Below, in pieces: positions 53,710 through 61,799 of a stretch of 64,000 nt of DNA (positions are counted from its first letter, which is position 1; the number at the start of each line of letters is the position of its first letter). The notes beneath the pieces were generated by a model. It was not told where the DNA came from and ran no database searches. It saw nothing but the letters and a program-made list of their open reading frames with translations. The position numbers and the translations under genes were made by a program. This DNA is from Microbaculum sp051390635 (lineage in GTDB: Bacteria; Pseudomonadota; Alphaproteobacteria; Rhizobiales; Tepidamorphaceae): NCBI RefSeq assembly GCF_051390635.1, contig NZ_JBPODT010000004.1:682001-746000 (forward strand). Direction: 5' to 3'.

Positions 53710-54520
53710 GGCCCGCGCCCGTACCCGGCCGTTCTCGGTCAAGCGGCTGCCCGGCTTCACCACGGTCGCGATCATCTGTTTCGTGGCGCTCTACGCGCCC
53801 ATCATCACGCTGGTCGTCTATTCGTTCAACGCCGGCACCTCCGTTGCCGTTTGGGAAGGGTTCTCCTGGCGCTGGTACGCCGCGGCCTGGGAGAACGAGC
53901 AGGTGCAGGACGCCTCCATCCGCTCGGTCATCATCGCAAGCTGGGCCGCGGCGATCGCCACGACGCTCGCCACCATGGCGGCGTTGGCCACGACGCGAAC
54001 CCGGCCGTATCGCGGATTGACCGTGATCTACGCGCTCATCAATCAGCCGCTGATGGTTCCGGAGATCGTCAGCGCGGTCGCGCTGCTGATCTTCTTCGCG
54101 ATGATCAAGGTCGCGACCGGCTATTCCGGGCTCGGATACCTGATCGCCGCCCATAGCGCCTTCTGCATTCCATTCGCCTATCTGCCCATCCGGGCGCGGC
54201 TGGAAAGCATGGACCTGACGCTGGAGGCGGCCGCGGCCGATCTCTACGCCACGCCGTGGATGGCATTCCGGCGGGTCACGCTGCCGTTGCTATGGCCCGG
54301 CATACTGGCCGGCGCCATGCTGGCCTTCGTCATCTCGCTGGACGACGTGGTGATTACCGAGTTCGTCAAGTCGGCGGGGCAGGACACGCTGCCGACCTAC
54401 ATGCTGGGGCAAATTCGGCGAACGCTGACGCCCGAGATGAATGCCATCTCCACGGTTTTCCTGGGGATATCAATCGGGCTGGTGACGGTTTTCTTCTTCC
54501 TAAATCGAAGAAGGAAGTAG
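53702..54520 (+). CDS. potC: Polyamine ABC transporter permease PotC-type
   Basis: A 272-residue membrane permease with six TM helices. The EAA loop is LEAAAADLYATPWMAFRRVT with LPLLWPGILAGAMLAFVISL, then DDVVITEFVKSAGQDTLPTY, a hallmark of PotC/PotI. The ATG at 53702 lies inside the end of potB (8-bp overlap), indicating coupling. It forms the channel heterodimer with PotB. Confidence 0.92.
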   Translation: MAEARARTRPFSVKRLPGFTTVAIICFVALYAPIITLVVYSFNAGTSVAVWEGFSWRWYAAAWENEQVQDASIRSVIIASWAAAIATTLATMAALATTRTRPYRGLTVIYALINQPLMVPEIVSAVALLIFFAMIKVATGYSGLGYLIAAHSAFCIPFAYLPIRARLESMDLTLEAAAADLYATPWMAFRRVTLPLLWPGILAGAMLAFVISLDDVVITEFVKSAGQDTLPTYMLGQIRRTLTPEMNAISTVFLGISIGLVTVFFFLNRRRK

Positions 54521-54521
54521 A

Positions 54522-54556
54522 GGCCCCCTGTCGCCCGGCGACGTCCGGGCGGGGCC
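54522..54556 (+). other. Stem-loop between potC and potD
   Basis: An inner stem GCCCGG (54533-54538)/CCGGGC (54545-54550) and an outer stem GGCCCC (54522-54527)/GGGGCC (54551-54556) stack with a 5-base bulge on one side. No T-run follows. A processing or stability element before the binding-protein gene is likely. Confidence 0.55.
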
Positions 54557-54577
54557 AATCAACGAGGGAGAATGAAT

Positions 54578-55612
54578 ATGAAGTGGAACCTGACCACGAG
54601 CGCCGCGGTCGCTGCGCTGCTGGCTTCGACGGCGATCGCCTCGGCGGCCGGCGAACTGAACATCTACAACTGGGGCGACTACACCAGCCCCGAACTGATC
54701 AAGAAGTTCGAGGAGAAATTCGACGTCAAGGTCACCGTCACCGACTACGATTCGAATACCACCGCGCTCGCCAAGGTGAAGGCGGGCGGCCACGGCTTCG
54801 ACATCGTCGTCCCGTCTGCCAGCTACGTGCCGGTCTGGGTTCGCGAGGGGCTGCTGCTGGAGTCGCGCCCCGACCAGATGGAGAACTTCAAGAACGTCGA
54901 CGAGCGCTGGATCAACGTCGATTGGGATCCGGGCCGCCACTACACCGTGCCGTGGCAGTGGGGATCGACCGGGGTCGCGGTCAACACGTCCGCCTATTCC
55001 GGCGACCCGAACACCTCGGCGATCTTCATGGACCCGCCGGAAGAGCTGGCCGGCAAGGTCAACATCATCCCGGAAATGGGTGACGTCCTGCATCTCGCGA
55101 TCTTCTATGAAGGCGGCAAGGTCTGCGAAGACGACAAGACCATTCTGAAGAAGGTCCGGGACGGTCTGGTCGCCGCCAAGCCCAAGTGGCTGTCGATGGA
55201 CTACGGCATGTCCGACAAGCTCGCCGCCGGCGACGTGATGGCGAGCGTCAACTGGAACGGGTCGTCCCTGCGTGCCCGGCTGCAGAACCCGGACATCGTC
55301 TACGGCTATCCGAAGGAAGGCTACATCCTGTGGATGGACTCGGTCGCCGTTCTGGCCGATGCCAAGAACGTCGAGAACGCCAAGCTGTTCCAGAACTTCA
55401 TCATGGAACCGGAGAACGCGGCGCTGATCTCCGCCTTCGCCCGCTACGGCAACGGCATCAAGGGCTCGCAGGAGTTCATGCCGGATGACATGAAGTCGGC
55501 ACCGGAAATCAACGTTCCGGCCGAGTTCGCGGACAAGGGCCGGTTCATTCCCGACTGCCCGCAGGACGTTCGCGCGCTCCACACGGCGATCTGGACCGAG
55601 CTGCAGAAGTAA
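54578..55612 (+). CDS. potD: Polyamine-binding periplasmic protein PotD/PotF-type
   Basis: A 344-residue solute-binding protein with a signal peptide (about 1-22, cleaved near ASA-AG). ELNIYNWGDYTSPELIKKFE is the classic PotD/PotF opening. YDSNTTALAKVKAGGHGFDI, VPWQWGSTGVAVNTSAYSGD and ASVNWNGSSLRARLQNPDIV support the family. GAGGGAG fits the second ATG (54578) better than the one at 54572. The ligand is probably putrescine, spermidine or an acetylated form, given the acetylpolyamine amidohydrolase encoded nearby; this is inference. Confidence 0.9.
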   Translation: MKWNLTTSAAVAALLASTAIASAAGELNIYNWGDYTSPELIKKFEEKFDVKVTVTDYDSNTTALAKVKAGGHGFDIVVPSASYVPVWVREGLLLESRPDQMENFKNVDERWINVDWDPGRHYTVPWQWGSTGVAVNTSAYSGDPNTSAIFMDPPEELAGKVNIIPEMGDVLHLAIFYEGGKVCEDDKTILKKVRDGLVAAKPKWLSMDYGMSDKLAAGDVMASVNWNGSSLRARLQNPDIVYGYPKEGYILWMDSVAVLADAKNVENAKLFQNFIMEPENAALISAFARYGNGIKGSQEFMPDDMKSAPEINVPAEFADKGRFIPDCPQDVRALHTAIWTELQK

Positions 55613-55624
55613 CTGCTTCGGCTG

Positions 55625-55649
55625 CCGAAGGCCCGGCACGGGCCTTCGG
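55625..55649 (+). terminator. Strong hairpin after potD
   Basis: CCGAAGGCCCG (55625-55635) and CGGGCCTTCGG (55639-55649) form a perfect 11-bp stem with a 3-base loop, 12 bp after the potD stop. There is no T-run, so it may be a stabilising or leaky terminator before the nitrilase gene. Confidence 0.6.
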
Positions 55650-55712
55650 TTCGCCCGCAGGCCCGCTCCGCCCTATAAACCCCAGCCAGAGACGACGGAG
55701 GCAGAGCCAGAC

Positions 55713-56624
55713 GTGAACGACACACTCACCATTGCCCTGTGGGCGACCAATCTGTCCGTGCCGGTAAACGGGCTCGCCGGCTGGGCGGCGCGCGTCGAGG
55801 CCAAAATGGCGGAGGCGGCGGACGCCGGGGCGAAGATCCTGGTGATGCCCGAGTATGCCGCCGAGCAGTGGCTGAGTTTCAAGCCGGAGGGGCTGAAGCC
55901 GACCGAGGAAATCGGCTGGATGGCCGATCAGGCCGCCGAGGCCCTGGCGCTGTTGACGCCGCTGCCGGAAAAGTACGGTGTCGCGCTGCTGGCGGGCACC
56001 ATGCCGTGGCCGGCGGAGGCGGGCTGCCGCAACCGCGCCTGGCTGCTGTTGCCGGACGGCCGCGCCATCCACCAGGACAAGCTGGCGCTGACGCCGGGCG
56101 AACAGGACCCGGACAGCTGGCACCTTGCGACCGGAGACGAGATCCGCATCGTCGAGTGGGAGGGCCTGCGGCTCGCCATGCTGGTCTGCCTCGACGTCGA
56201 GATGCCGGCGCTGTCGAGCCTGCTCGCGCCGCAGAACGTCGATCTCCTGATGGTGCCGTCGATGACCTACTATCTGTCGGGCTACAGCCGCGTGTTCGGC
56301 TGTGCCAAGGCGCGCGCGGTGGAGCTGATGAGCGCGGTTGCCGTGACCGGCTGCGTCGGTGCGGCGCCGGGAACCACCCAGAACGACCAGAACGTCTCGG
56401 GATGCGCCGTCTACATGCCCTGCGAGACCGAGCTCGGCTTCACCGGCATCCATTCGACGATCGGCCCGGTCGACAACGACTTGGTCGACGGCAATCAGGG
56501 CGACGGACCGTTCCTGATCGCCCGCGACATTCCGATCGGCGTCATCCGCCAGAAGCGGGCCGGCGCCGCCGAGGTCTGGCCCGGCTCCTGGAGCGCCAAG
56601 CACGTCAGCGTGTCGAGCGCGTAG
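55713..56624 (+). CDS. Carbon-nitrogen hydrolase (nitrilase superfamily)
   Basis: A 303-residue cytosolic amidohydrolase with the Glu-Lys-Cys triad in place: E47 in ILVMPEYAAEQW, K123 in IHQDKLALTPGEQ and C159 in MLVCLDVEMP. The family includes N-carbamoylputrescine amidase, beta-ureidopropionase and omega-amidase. Its position directly after a polyamine importer suggests an amide in polyamine or agmatine catabolism, but the subfamily cannot be fixed by eye. The start is GTG at 55713 with GGAGG about 12 bases upstream. It is convergent with a methyltransferase gene. Confidence 0.85.
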   Translation: MNDTLTIALWATNLSVPVNGLAGWAARVEAKMAEAADAGAKILVMPEYAAEQWLSFKPEGLKPTEEIGWMADQAAEALALLTPLPEKYGVALLAGTMPWPAEAGCRNRAWLLLPDGRAIHQDKLALTPGEQDPDSWHLATGDEIRIVEWEGLRLAMLVCLDVEMPALSSLLAPQNVDLLMVPSMTYYLSGYSRVFGCAKARAVELMSAVAVTGCVGAAPGTTQNDQNVSGCAVYMPCETELGFTGIHSTIGPVDNDLVDGNQGDGPFLIARDIPIGVIRQKRAGAAEVWPGSWSAKHVSVSSA

Positions 56625-56650
56625 ACGACTGTCGGACAGGCGACGACCAT

Positions 56651-56684
56651 TCCCGGGAAGCCAACCATAGCAGCTTTCCCGGGA
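56651..56684. terminator. Bidirectional hairpin between convergent genes
   Basis: TCCCGGGAAGC (56651-56661) and GCTTTCCCGGGA (56673-56684) pair over 11 bp with one bulged base and an 11-base loop, between the nitrilase and methyltransferase genes. T-runs are absent. Confidence 0.5.
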
Positions 56685-56725
56685 CGATCGCCGCCTGAGC
56701 CCGATGGCGGGGCGTCCACCACGGC

Positions 56726-57808
56726 TCAGGGGCGGCAGACGTAGTAGACGTTCATGATGTCGTGCTCGAGCTCGTACTGTGTCACCGACGAGAAGCCGGC
56801 ATCGGCCATGTAGGACAGGGCCGTCTCGCAGCCCCACATGGTGCCGAGGCCCTCGCCGCCCTGGGCGAGCGATACGGTCATGCAGTGCATGGTCGAGACC
56901 GTGTAGAGAAACGGCGCCAGCGGGTGGTCCATGTTGCCGTGATGATGGTGCGAGCCCCTGATGTCCTGGCAGATGTAGACGCCGTCGTCCTTCAGGGCCC
57001 GGCGGATGCCGCGCAGCACCGCCATCGGATCGGCCTGGTCGTGGATGGCGTCGAAGGTCAGCACGAGGTCGAACGCCGTCGCCTCGACGGTTGCCTCGAG
57101 ATCGGTGACGTCGCGGCTGTAGAACGCGACGTTGGTGCTGCCCTGCTGCCGGGTTTCCGCGCGCGCAAAGGCAATGGCGTCGTCCGACAGGTCGTAGCCG
57201 ACGAAGGTGGAGTTCGGGAAGGCGGCGGCCAGACTGTTGAGGGCGCGGCCGCGGCCGCAGCCGACGTCGAGAACCCGGATGCCCCTCTCCAGCTTTCCGA
57301 CCAGCCCGTCGACGAGGGGCAGGATCTTGTCGACGAGGTTGGGAACGACCGTCTGGTTCGAGTCCTCCATCATCACCTCGTGGAAGCGATCGAACCTCTC
57401 GTAGGGCACGCCGCCGCCCTCGCGGAAGCAGTCGACGATGTCCGTCTCGACGTTGGCGAGAACCGGGATGATCTGCGCCGCGACCGCCATGTTGTCGCCC
57501 TCGCCGTCGCGCGTGAGAACGCGGGCATGCTCGTCCGGAAGCCGGTACGTGCCGGTGTCGGGATCGTGGTCGACGATGCGCCCGACGGTCATGGCGCCCA
57601 GCCATTCGCGAACGTAGCGTTCCTGCAGGCCGGCGGCTTCGGCGATTTCGGCGCTGTTCGCCCAGGCCATGCCCGCCATCGTGTCGAACAGGCCGGTGCG
57701 ATGGCCGATCGCCACCATCAGGCACAGGGCGCCGTCGTTGATCATGCCGACCACGCGGCCCTCGAATTCCTGGGCCCGGTCGGTATCCGGTCGAAACATC
57801 TGGTTCAT
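56726..57808 (-). CDS. Class I SAM-dependent methyltransferase with N-terminal winged-helix
   Basis: A 360-residue protein. The N-terminal ~120 residues look like a dimerising winged-helix domain (FDTMAGMAWANSAEIAEAAG, LQERYVREWLGAMTVGRIVD). The Rossmann methyltransferase domain follows with motif I VLDVGCGRGRALNSLAAAFP, the acidic VGYDLSDDAIAFARAE and FDLVLTFDAIHDQADP. A His-rich stretch (GSHHHHGNMDHPLAPF) sits near the substrate side. This architecture is common among O-methyltransferase-like proteins of unknown substrate. The start at 57808 (MNQMFRPDTD) is plausible. It interrupts the polyamine gene group on the opposite strand. Confidence 0.8.
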   Translation of the reverse strand: MNQMFRPDTDRAQEFEGRVVGMINDGALCLMVAIGHRTGLFDTMAGMAWANSAEIAEAAGLQERYVREWLGAMTVGRIVDHDPDTGTYRLPDEHARVLTRDGEGDNMAVAAQIIPVLANVETDIVDCFREGGGVPYERFDRFHEVMMEDSNQTVVPNLVDKILPLVDGLVGKLERGIRVLDVGCGRGRALNSLAAAFPNSTFVGYDLSDDAIAFARAETRQQGSTNVAFYSRDVTDLEATVEATAFDLVLTFDAIHDQADPMAVLRGIRRALKDDGVYICQDIRGSHHHHGNMDHPLAPFLYTVSTMHCMTVSLAQGGEGLGTMWGCETALSYMADAGFSSVTQYELEHDIMNVYYVCRP

Positions 57809-58020
57809 GTCGTGTGTGCCTTTCCTCGTGTTGGGCCACTCCCCGTGTTGGGACGGGGCGCGAGCAAACCGGATGCGGTTTGCAGAACGACATCGCCGAC
57901 GTTTCCGTCCGGCCGCTGACCGTTTCGATTGTTTCTCGGCTAATGTGGCGGCGCGGCTGGGCGCGCCCGCCTGAATTCGCTAGACAGGGCCGGTCGCAGC
58001 CCAGCCGAGGATCCCGATCC

Positions 58021-59052
58021 ATGAAAACCGTCTATTCCGACGATCACCGCCTGCATGCCGCGAAGAAGGAGCTGGTCGACGGGACATTGATGCCCGCGCA
58101 CGAAAGGCCGCAGCGCGCCGACATCATCCTGGCGCGCGTCAAGGAGGTGGGGCTCGGCGAGATCCTGGCGCCGGAGGATTTCGGGGTCGCGCCGCTGGCG
58201 CGGGTACATGACGGGCGCTACCTCGCGTTCCTCGAGACGGCGTGGGACATGTGGAAGGAGACGGGCCGGGAGTGGGACGCGCTGCCGCTCGTCTGGCCGG
58301 TGCGCGGCCTGCGCGCGATCGAGCCGGAGGAGATCGACGGCAAGCTCTCCTACTTCTCCTTCGACGCCGGCGCGCCGATCACAGCGGGCACCTGGCCGGC
58401 GGTCCGGGCGAGCGCCAACGTGGCGCTGACGGCGGCGCGGCTGGTCAAGGATGGCGAGCGGGTGGCCTTCGGCCTGTGCCGCCCGCCCGGCCATCACGCC
58501 GCCGGCGACTATTGCGGCGGCTACTGCTTCCTCAACAACGCCGCGATCGCCGCCCAGTGGCTACGCGACCAGGGCGCCGAGAGGATTTCCGTCCTCGACA
58601 TCGACTATCATCACGGCAATGGCACGCAGACGATCTTCTACGAGCGTGCCGACGTGCAGTTCCTGTCGCTGCACGGCGATCCCAGGCAGGAATATCCCTA
58701 CTTCCTCGGCTATGCCGATGAGATCGGCGCCGGGCGGGGCGAAGGCTACAACGTCAACTACCCGATGGAATGGGGCACGGCCTACGACGCCTGGGGGCAG
58801 GCGCTGAGGGATGCCTGCCACGAGGTCGCCTCCTACGCCCCGGACGCGGTCGTCGTGTCGCTCGGCGTCGACACGTTCGAGAAGGACCCGATCTCGCAGT
58901 TCAAGCTGACGAGCGCCGACTATCTGGATATCGGCAAGACGATGGCCGGGTTGGGCCTGCCGACCGTGATCCTGATGGAGGGCGGCTACGCGGTCGACGA
59001 GATCGGCATCAACGCCGTCAATGTCCTGACCGGCTTCGACGACGCGTTCTAG
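58021..59052 (+). CDS. Acetylpolyamine amidohydrolase (histone deacetylase family)
   Basis: A 343-residue zinc hydrolase that aligns over its whole length with Mycoplana ramosa AphA (341 residues). Key residues fall at the same numbers: H158 and H159 (RPPGHHAAGDYCGGYCFLNN), zinc ligands D195 and H197 (VLDIDYHHGNGTQTIF) and D284 (SLGVDTFEKDPISQFKL), and Y323 (MEGGYAVDEIG). It should deacetylate acetylputrescine, acetylcadaverine or acetylspermidine. AphA's E106 and E117, which to my memory help recognise the cationic substrate, are D106 and G117 here. The ATG at 58021 is preferred; the open frame upstream is non-coding. The polyamine importer genes lie 2.4 kb upstream. Confidence 0.9.
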   Translation: MKTVYSDDHRLHAAKKELVDGTLMPAHERPQRADIILARVKEVGLGEILAPEDFGVAPLARVHDGRYLAFLETAWDMWKETGREWDALPLVWPVRGLRAIEPEEIDGKLSYFSFDAGAPITAGTWPAVRASANVALTAARLVKDGERVAFGLCRPPGHHAAGDYCGGYCFLNNAAIAAQWLRDQGAERISVLDIDYHHGNGTQTIFYERADVQFLSLHGDPRQEYPYFLGYADEIGAGRGEGYNVNYPMEWGTAYDAWGQALRDACHEVASYAPDAVVVSLGVDTFEKDPISQFKLTSADYLDIGKTMAGLGLPTVILMEGGYAVDEIGINAVNVLTGFDDAF

Positions 59053-59087
59053 GAGACCGACGGCGGTGCTGTGGCGTCCCGTGGACC

Positions 59088-59870
59088 TCAGCCGAGCGTC
59101 ACGTCGAGGAACATCATGACCACAAGGCCGACCACCAGACCGGCGGTGGCCTGGTTCTGGTTTCCCCGGCTGTGCGTCTCCGGGATGATCTCGTGGCTGA
59201 TGACGTAGAGCATGGCGCCGGCGGCGAAGGCGAGGCCCCAGGGCAGGAGCGGTTGCGAAAAATAAACCGCGCCGGCGCCAAGCAGTCCGCCGACCGGCTC
59301 GACGATTCCGGTCGCCGACGCGATCAGAAAGGCGCTCGTTCGCGAATAGCCCTGCGAGGCCAGCGCGACGGCGACCGCAAGGCCCTCCGGCGCATTCTGC
59401 AGTCCGATGCCGGTGGCGAGCGACAGCCCGTTGGCGAAATCACCGGCGCCGAAACCGATGCCGACCGCCAGGCCTTCGGGGAAGTTGTGGATCGTGATGG
59501 CGATCACGAACAGCCAGATCTTCCTGAGGCTCGGGGAGGCCGGCCCTTCCGGGCCGAGCAGGAAGTGCTCGTGCGGGACGGATTCGTTGATCCAGGCGAT
59601 CGTGGCGACGCCGAGAACGAGGCCGCCGACGCAGATCGTCGCGGCCGCGAACGTACTGTCGTAAAGCTGCCCGGCGGCGTCGAGGCCGGGAATGATCAGC
59701 GAGAAGAACGAGGCCGCCAGCATGACGCCGGCGGCAAACCCGAGCAGGGCATCCTGCGTTCGCGTGGAAATGTCCCGGCCGAAAAACACCGGAAGCGCGC
59801 CGACGGACGTCATCGCCCCGGCGAGCAGGCTGCCGATCGTTCCGAGCAGGACAGGATGCGCGTCGAGCAT
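59088..59870 (-). CDS. ZIP family divalent metal transporter
   Basis: A 260-residue inner-membrane protein with about eight TM helices. The metal-binding signatures are AITIHNFPEGLAVGIGFGAG in TM4 and LQNAPEGLAVAVALA in TM5; the C-terminal YVISHEIIPETHS is also typical of the ZupT/GufA group. It imports Zn2+ or other divalent cations into the cytosol. Interestingly, a Fur/Zur-type regulator gene begins at the right end of the window, 4 kb away, but no Zur-box-like palindrome is obvious in front of this gene. Confidence 0.88.
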   Translation of the reverse strand: MLDAHPVLLGTIGSLLAGAMTSVGALPVFFGRDISTRTQDALLGFAAGVMLAASFFSLIIPGLDAAGQLYDSTFAAATICVGGLVLGVATIAWINESVPHEHFLLGPEGPASPSLRKIWLFVIAITIHNFPEGLAVGIGFGAGDFANGLSLATGIGLQNAPEGLAVAVALASQGYSRTSAFLIASATGIVEPVGGLLGAGAVYFSQPLLPWGLAFAAGAMLYVISHEIIPETHSRGNQNQATAGLVVGLVVMMFLDVTLG

Positions 59871-59918
59871 TGAGCGGCCCTTCGGCCGTCGAATCAGTGA
59901 ACCGACGCGAATCCTAGC

Positions 59919-61157
59919 TCAGATCACGCCGGAATCGCGCAGCTTGTCGCGTTCGGCCGCATCGAGGCCCAGCACGTCCGCGAGCACGTCGTCGGTATGC
60001 TGTCCGAGATACGGCGGCGGATTGCGATAGCTGACGGGCGTCTCCGACAATTTCAGCGGATTGCCGATCAGATCCACGGCGCCGGACCCGGCGAGCGGAT
60101 GGTCCATCGCGATCTTCATGTCGCGCGCGGCCACCTGCGGCTCGGCGAAGGCGTCGGCGATGGTGTTGACCGGACCGGCCGGCACGCCGCGTGCCTCCAG
60201 GCCCTGCAGGATGTCGTCGCGTTTGCGGGTCTTCAGCCGTTCGGCGATCTTGGGCACCAGCTCGTCGCGATGGGAGACGCGGGCGCTGTTGGTCGCGTAC
60301 GGCTCCGCGGCAAGCTCCGGGGCGCCGAGAAAATCGCAGAAGCGCCTGTACTGGCTGTCGTTGCCGACGGCGACGATGACATGGCCGTCCGCGGTCTCGA
60401 ACACCTGGTAGGGCACGATATTGGCGTGGGCGTTGCCGCGCTGGACCGGCACCTGTCCTGAGGTTAGGTAGTTGGTGCCCTCGTTGATCAGCCAGGCGAC
60501 CTGGGTGTCGACCAGGCCGATGTCGATGTACTGGCCCTGGCCGGTGGCGTCGCGGTGGCGCAGCGCGGCGAGGATCGCGGTGGAGGCATACATGCCGCAC
60601 ATCACGTCGGCGATGGCGACGCCGACCTTGACCGGCTCGGTGCCGGGCACGCCGGTGATCGACATGATGCCGCCCATGCCCTGCGCCAGATAGTCGTAGC
60701 CGGCGCGCATCCGGTTCGGGCCGGTCTGGCCGAAGCCGGTGATCGAGCAATAGACCAGGCCCGGCAGCTCGTCCTTCAGGTGGTCGTAGGCGAGACCGTA
60801 CTTCGCCAGCCCGCCGACCTTGAAGTTCTCGACGAAGACGTCGCATTTCGCCGCCAGCCGCTTCACCAGCGCCGCGCCCTCGGGCCTGGCGACATCGACG
60901 GCGAGCGAGCGCTTGTTGCGATTGGCCGAGAGGTAGTAAGCGCTTTCGTCCGTGTCCCGGCCGTCGGCGTCCTTCACGTAGGGCGGACCCCACTTGCGGG
61001 TGTCGTCACCCTCGCCGGGCCGCTCGATCTTGATCACGTCGGCACCGAGGTCGCCAAGAAGCTGGGTACAGGTCGGCCCGGCCAGGATGCGGGTGAGGTC
61101 AAGGATGCGGATGCCGGCGAGTGGGCCGGTGTTCTGCCGATTTTCTTCTGTCATCAT
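59919..61157 (-). CDS. CaiB/BaiF family (family III) CoA-transferase
   Basis: A 412-residue CoA-transferase. Characteristic segments are LAGIRILDLTRILAGPTCTQ, LGDLGADVIKIERPGEGDDT, ANRNKRSLAVDVARPEGAAL and CDVFVENFKVGGLAKYGLAY. The catalytic Asp is in RAGYDYLAQGMGG. The family includes formyl-CoA, carnitine and succinyl-CoA-dependent transferases; the acid substrate is unknown. The second of two adjacent ATG codons (61154) has the better-spaced GGGA. There is no operon partner on this strand within 60 bp. Confidence 0.88.
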   Translation of the reverse strand: MMTEENRQNTGPLAGIRILDLTRILAGPTCTQLLGDLGADVIKIERPGEGDDTRKWGPPYVKDADGRDTDESAYYLSANRNKRSLAVDVARPEGAALVKRLAAKCDVFVENFKVGGLAKYGLAYDHLKDELPGLVYCSITGFGQTGPNRMRAGYDYLAQGMGGIMSITGVPGTEPVKVGVAIADVMCGMYASTAILAALRHRDATGQGQYIDIGLVDTQVAWLINEGTNYLTSGQVPVQRGNAHANIVPYQVFETADGHVIVAVGNDSQYRRFCDFLGAPELAAEPYATNSARVSHRDELVPKIAERLKTRKRDDILQGLEARGVPAGPVNTIADAFAEPQVAARDMKIAMDHPLAGSGAVDLIGNPLKLSETPVSYRNPPPYLGQHTDDVLADVLGLDAAERDKLRDSGVI

Positions 61158-61223
61158 TTCCCGTCCGGCGAAAAAGGACCGCCATCCTAGCCGGGCGCGG
61201 CCAGGATGGAAGTGGTCCCGTCG

Positions 61224-61757
61224 TCATAGGCGGGTTGCAGGAATGGAGGCTGCTTCGGCCGCCTGCTCGTGTCGCTTCGCCGACGCCTCGTCGAAACAGC
61301 ACAGGACAATGCCGTCGAAGGCGTCCGGCGCGGCTTCGGCCACGTCATGCACCGTCCGGACCGCGATCTCCGCGGCACGGTCGGGCGGGAAGCCGAAGAT
61401 GCCCGTCGAGATCGCCGGAAAGGCGACGGTCCTCAGGCCATGGTCTCTGGCGAGGTCCAGGGACGCCCGGTAGCAGCGTGCCAGCAACCCGTCCTCGCCG
61501 GCAGAGCCGCCTTGCCAGACGGGGCCGACCGTATGGATGACGTGGCCGGCGGGCAGGCGGTAGCCGCCGGTGATGCGCGCCTCGCCGGTCGGGCAATTGC
61601 CGATCGTCCGGCATTCCTCGGCAAGTTCGGGACCGGCGGCGCGGTGGATCGCGCCGCAGACGCCGCCGCCGGGCATCAGCGCTTCGTTCGCCGCGTTGAC
61701 GATCGCGTCGACGGGCAGCGTCGTGATATCGGCGACACGGATCTCGATTGCTGTCAT
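61224..61757 (-). CDS. Macro-domain ADP-ribose hydrolase (YmdB-like)
   Basis: A 177-residue single macro domain. VDAIVNAANEALMPGGGVCG with AIHRAAGPELAEEC binds the distal ribose, and FPAISTGIFGFPPDRAA is the diphosphate loop. Both are canonical for O-acetyl-ADP-ribose deacetylase / mono-ADP-ribosyl hydrolase enzymes. It acts in the cytosol on ADP-ribosylated products. No ADP-ribosyltransferase or sirtuin partner is nearby. It sits 42 bp downstream of the patatin-like gene's stop on the opposite side of transcription, and is probably a separate unit. Confidence 0.92.
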   Translation of the reverse strand: MTAIEIRVADITTLPVDAIVNAANEALMPGGGVCGAIHRAAGPELAEECRTIGNCPTGEARITGGYRLPAGHVIHTVGPVWQGGSAGEDGLLARCYRASLDLARDHGLRTVAFPAISTGIFGFPPDRAAEIAVRTVHDVAEAAPDAFDGIVLCCFDEASAKRHEQAAEAASIPATRL

Positions 61758-61799
61758 GCGCCGATTTCAGCACGCGGGAGCGCACCCGCCAATCCCGCG

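Noticed and set aside
59407..60461. Plus-strand frames within 59.4-60.5 kb
   Set aside because: They are shadows of the ZIP transporter and CoA-transferase genes, without ribosome-binding sites or conserved features.
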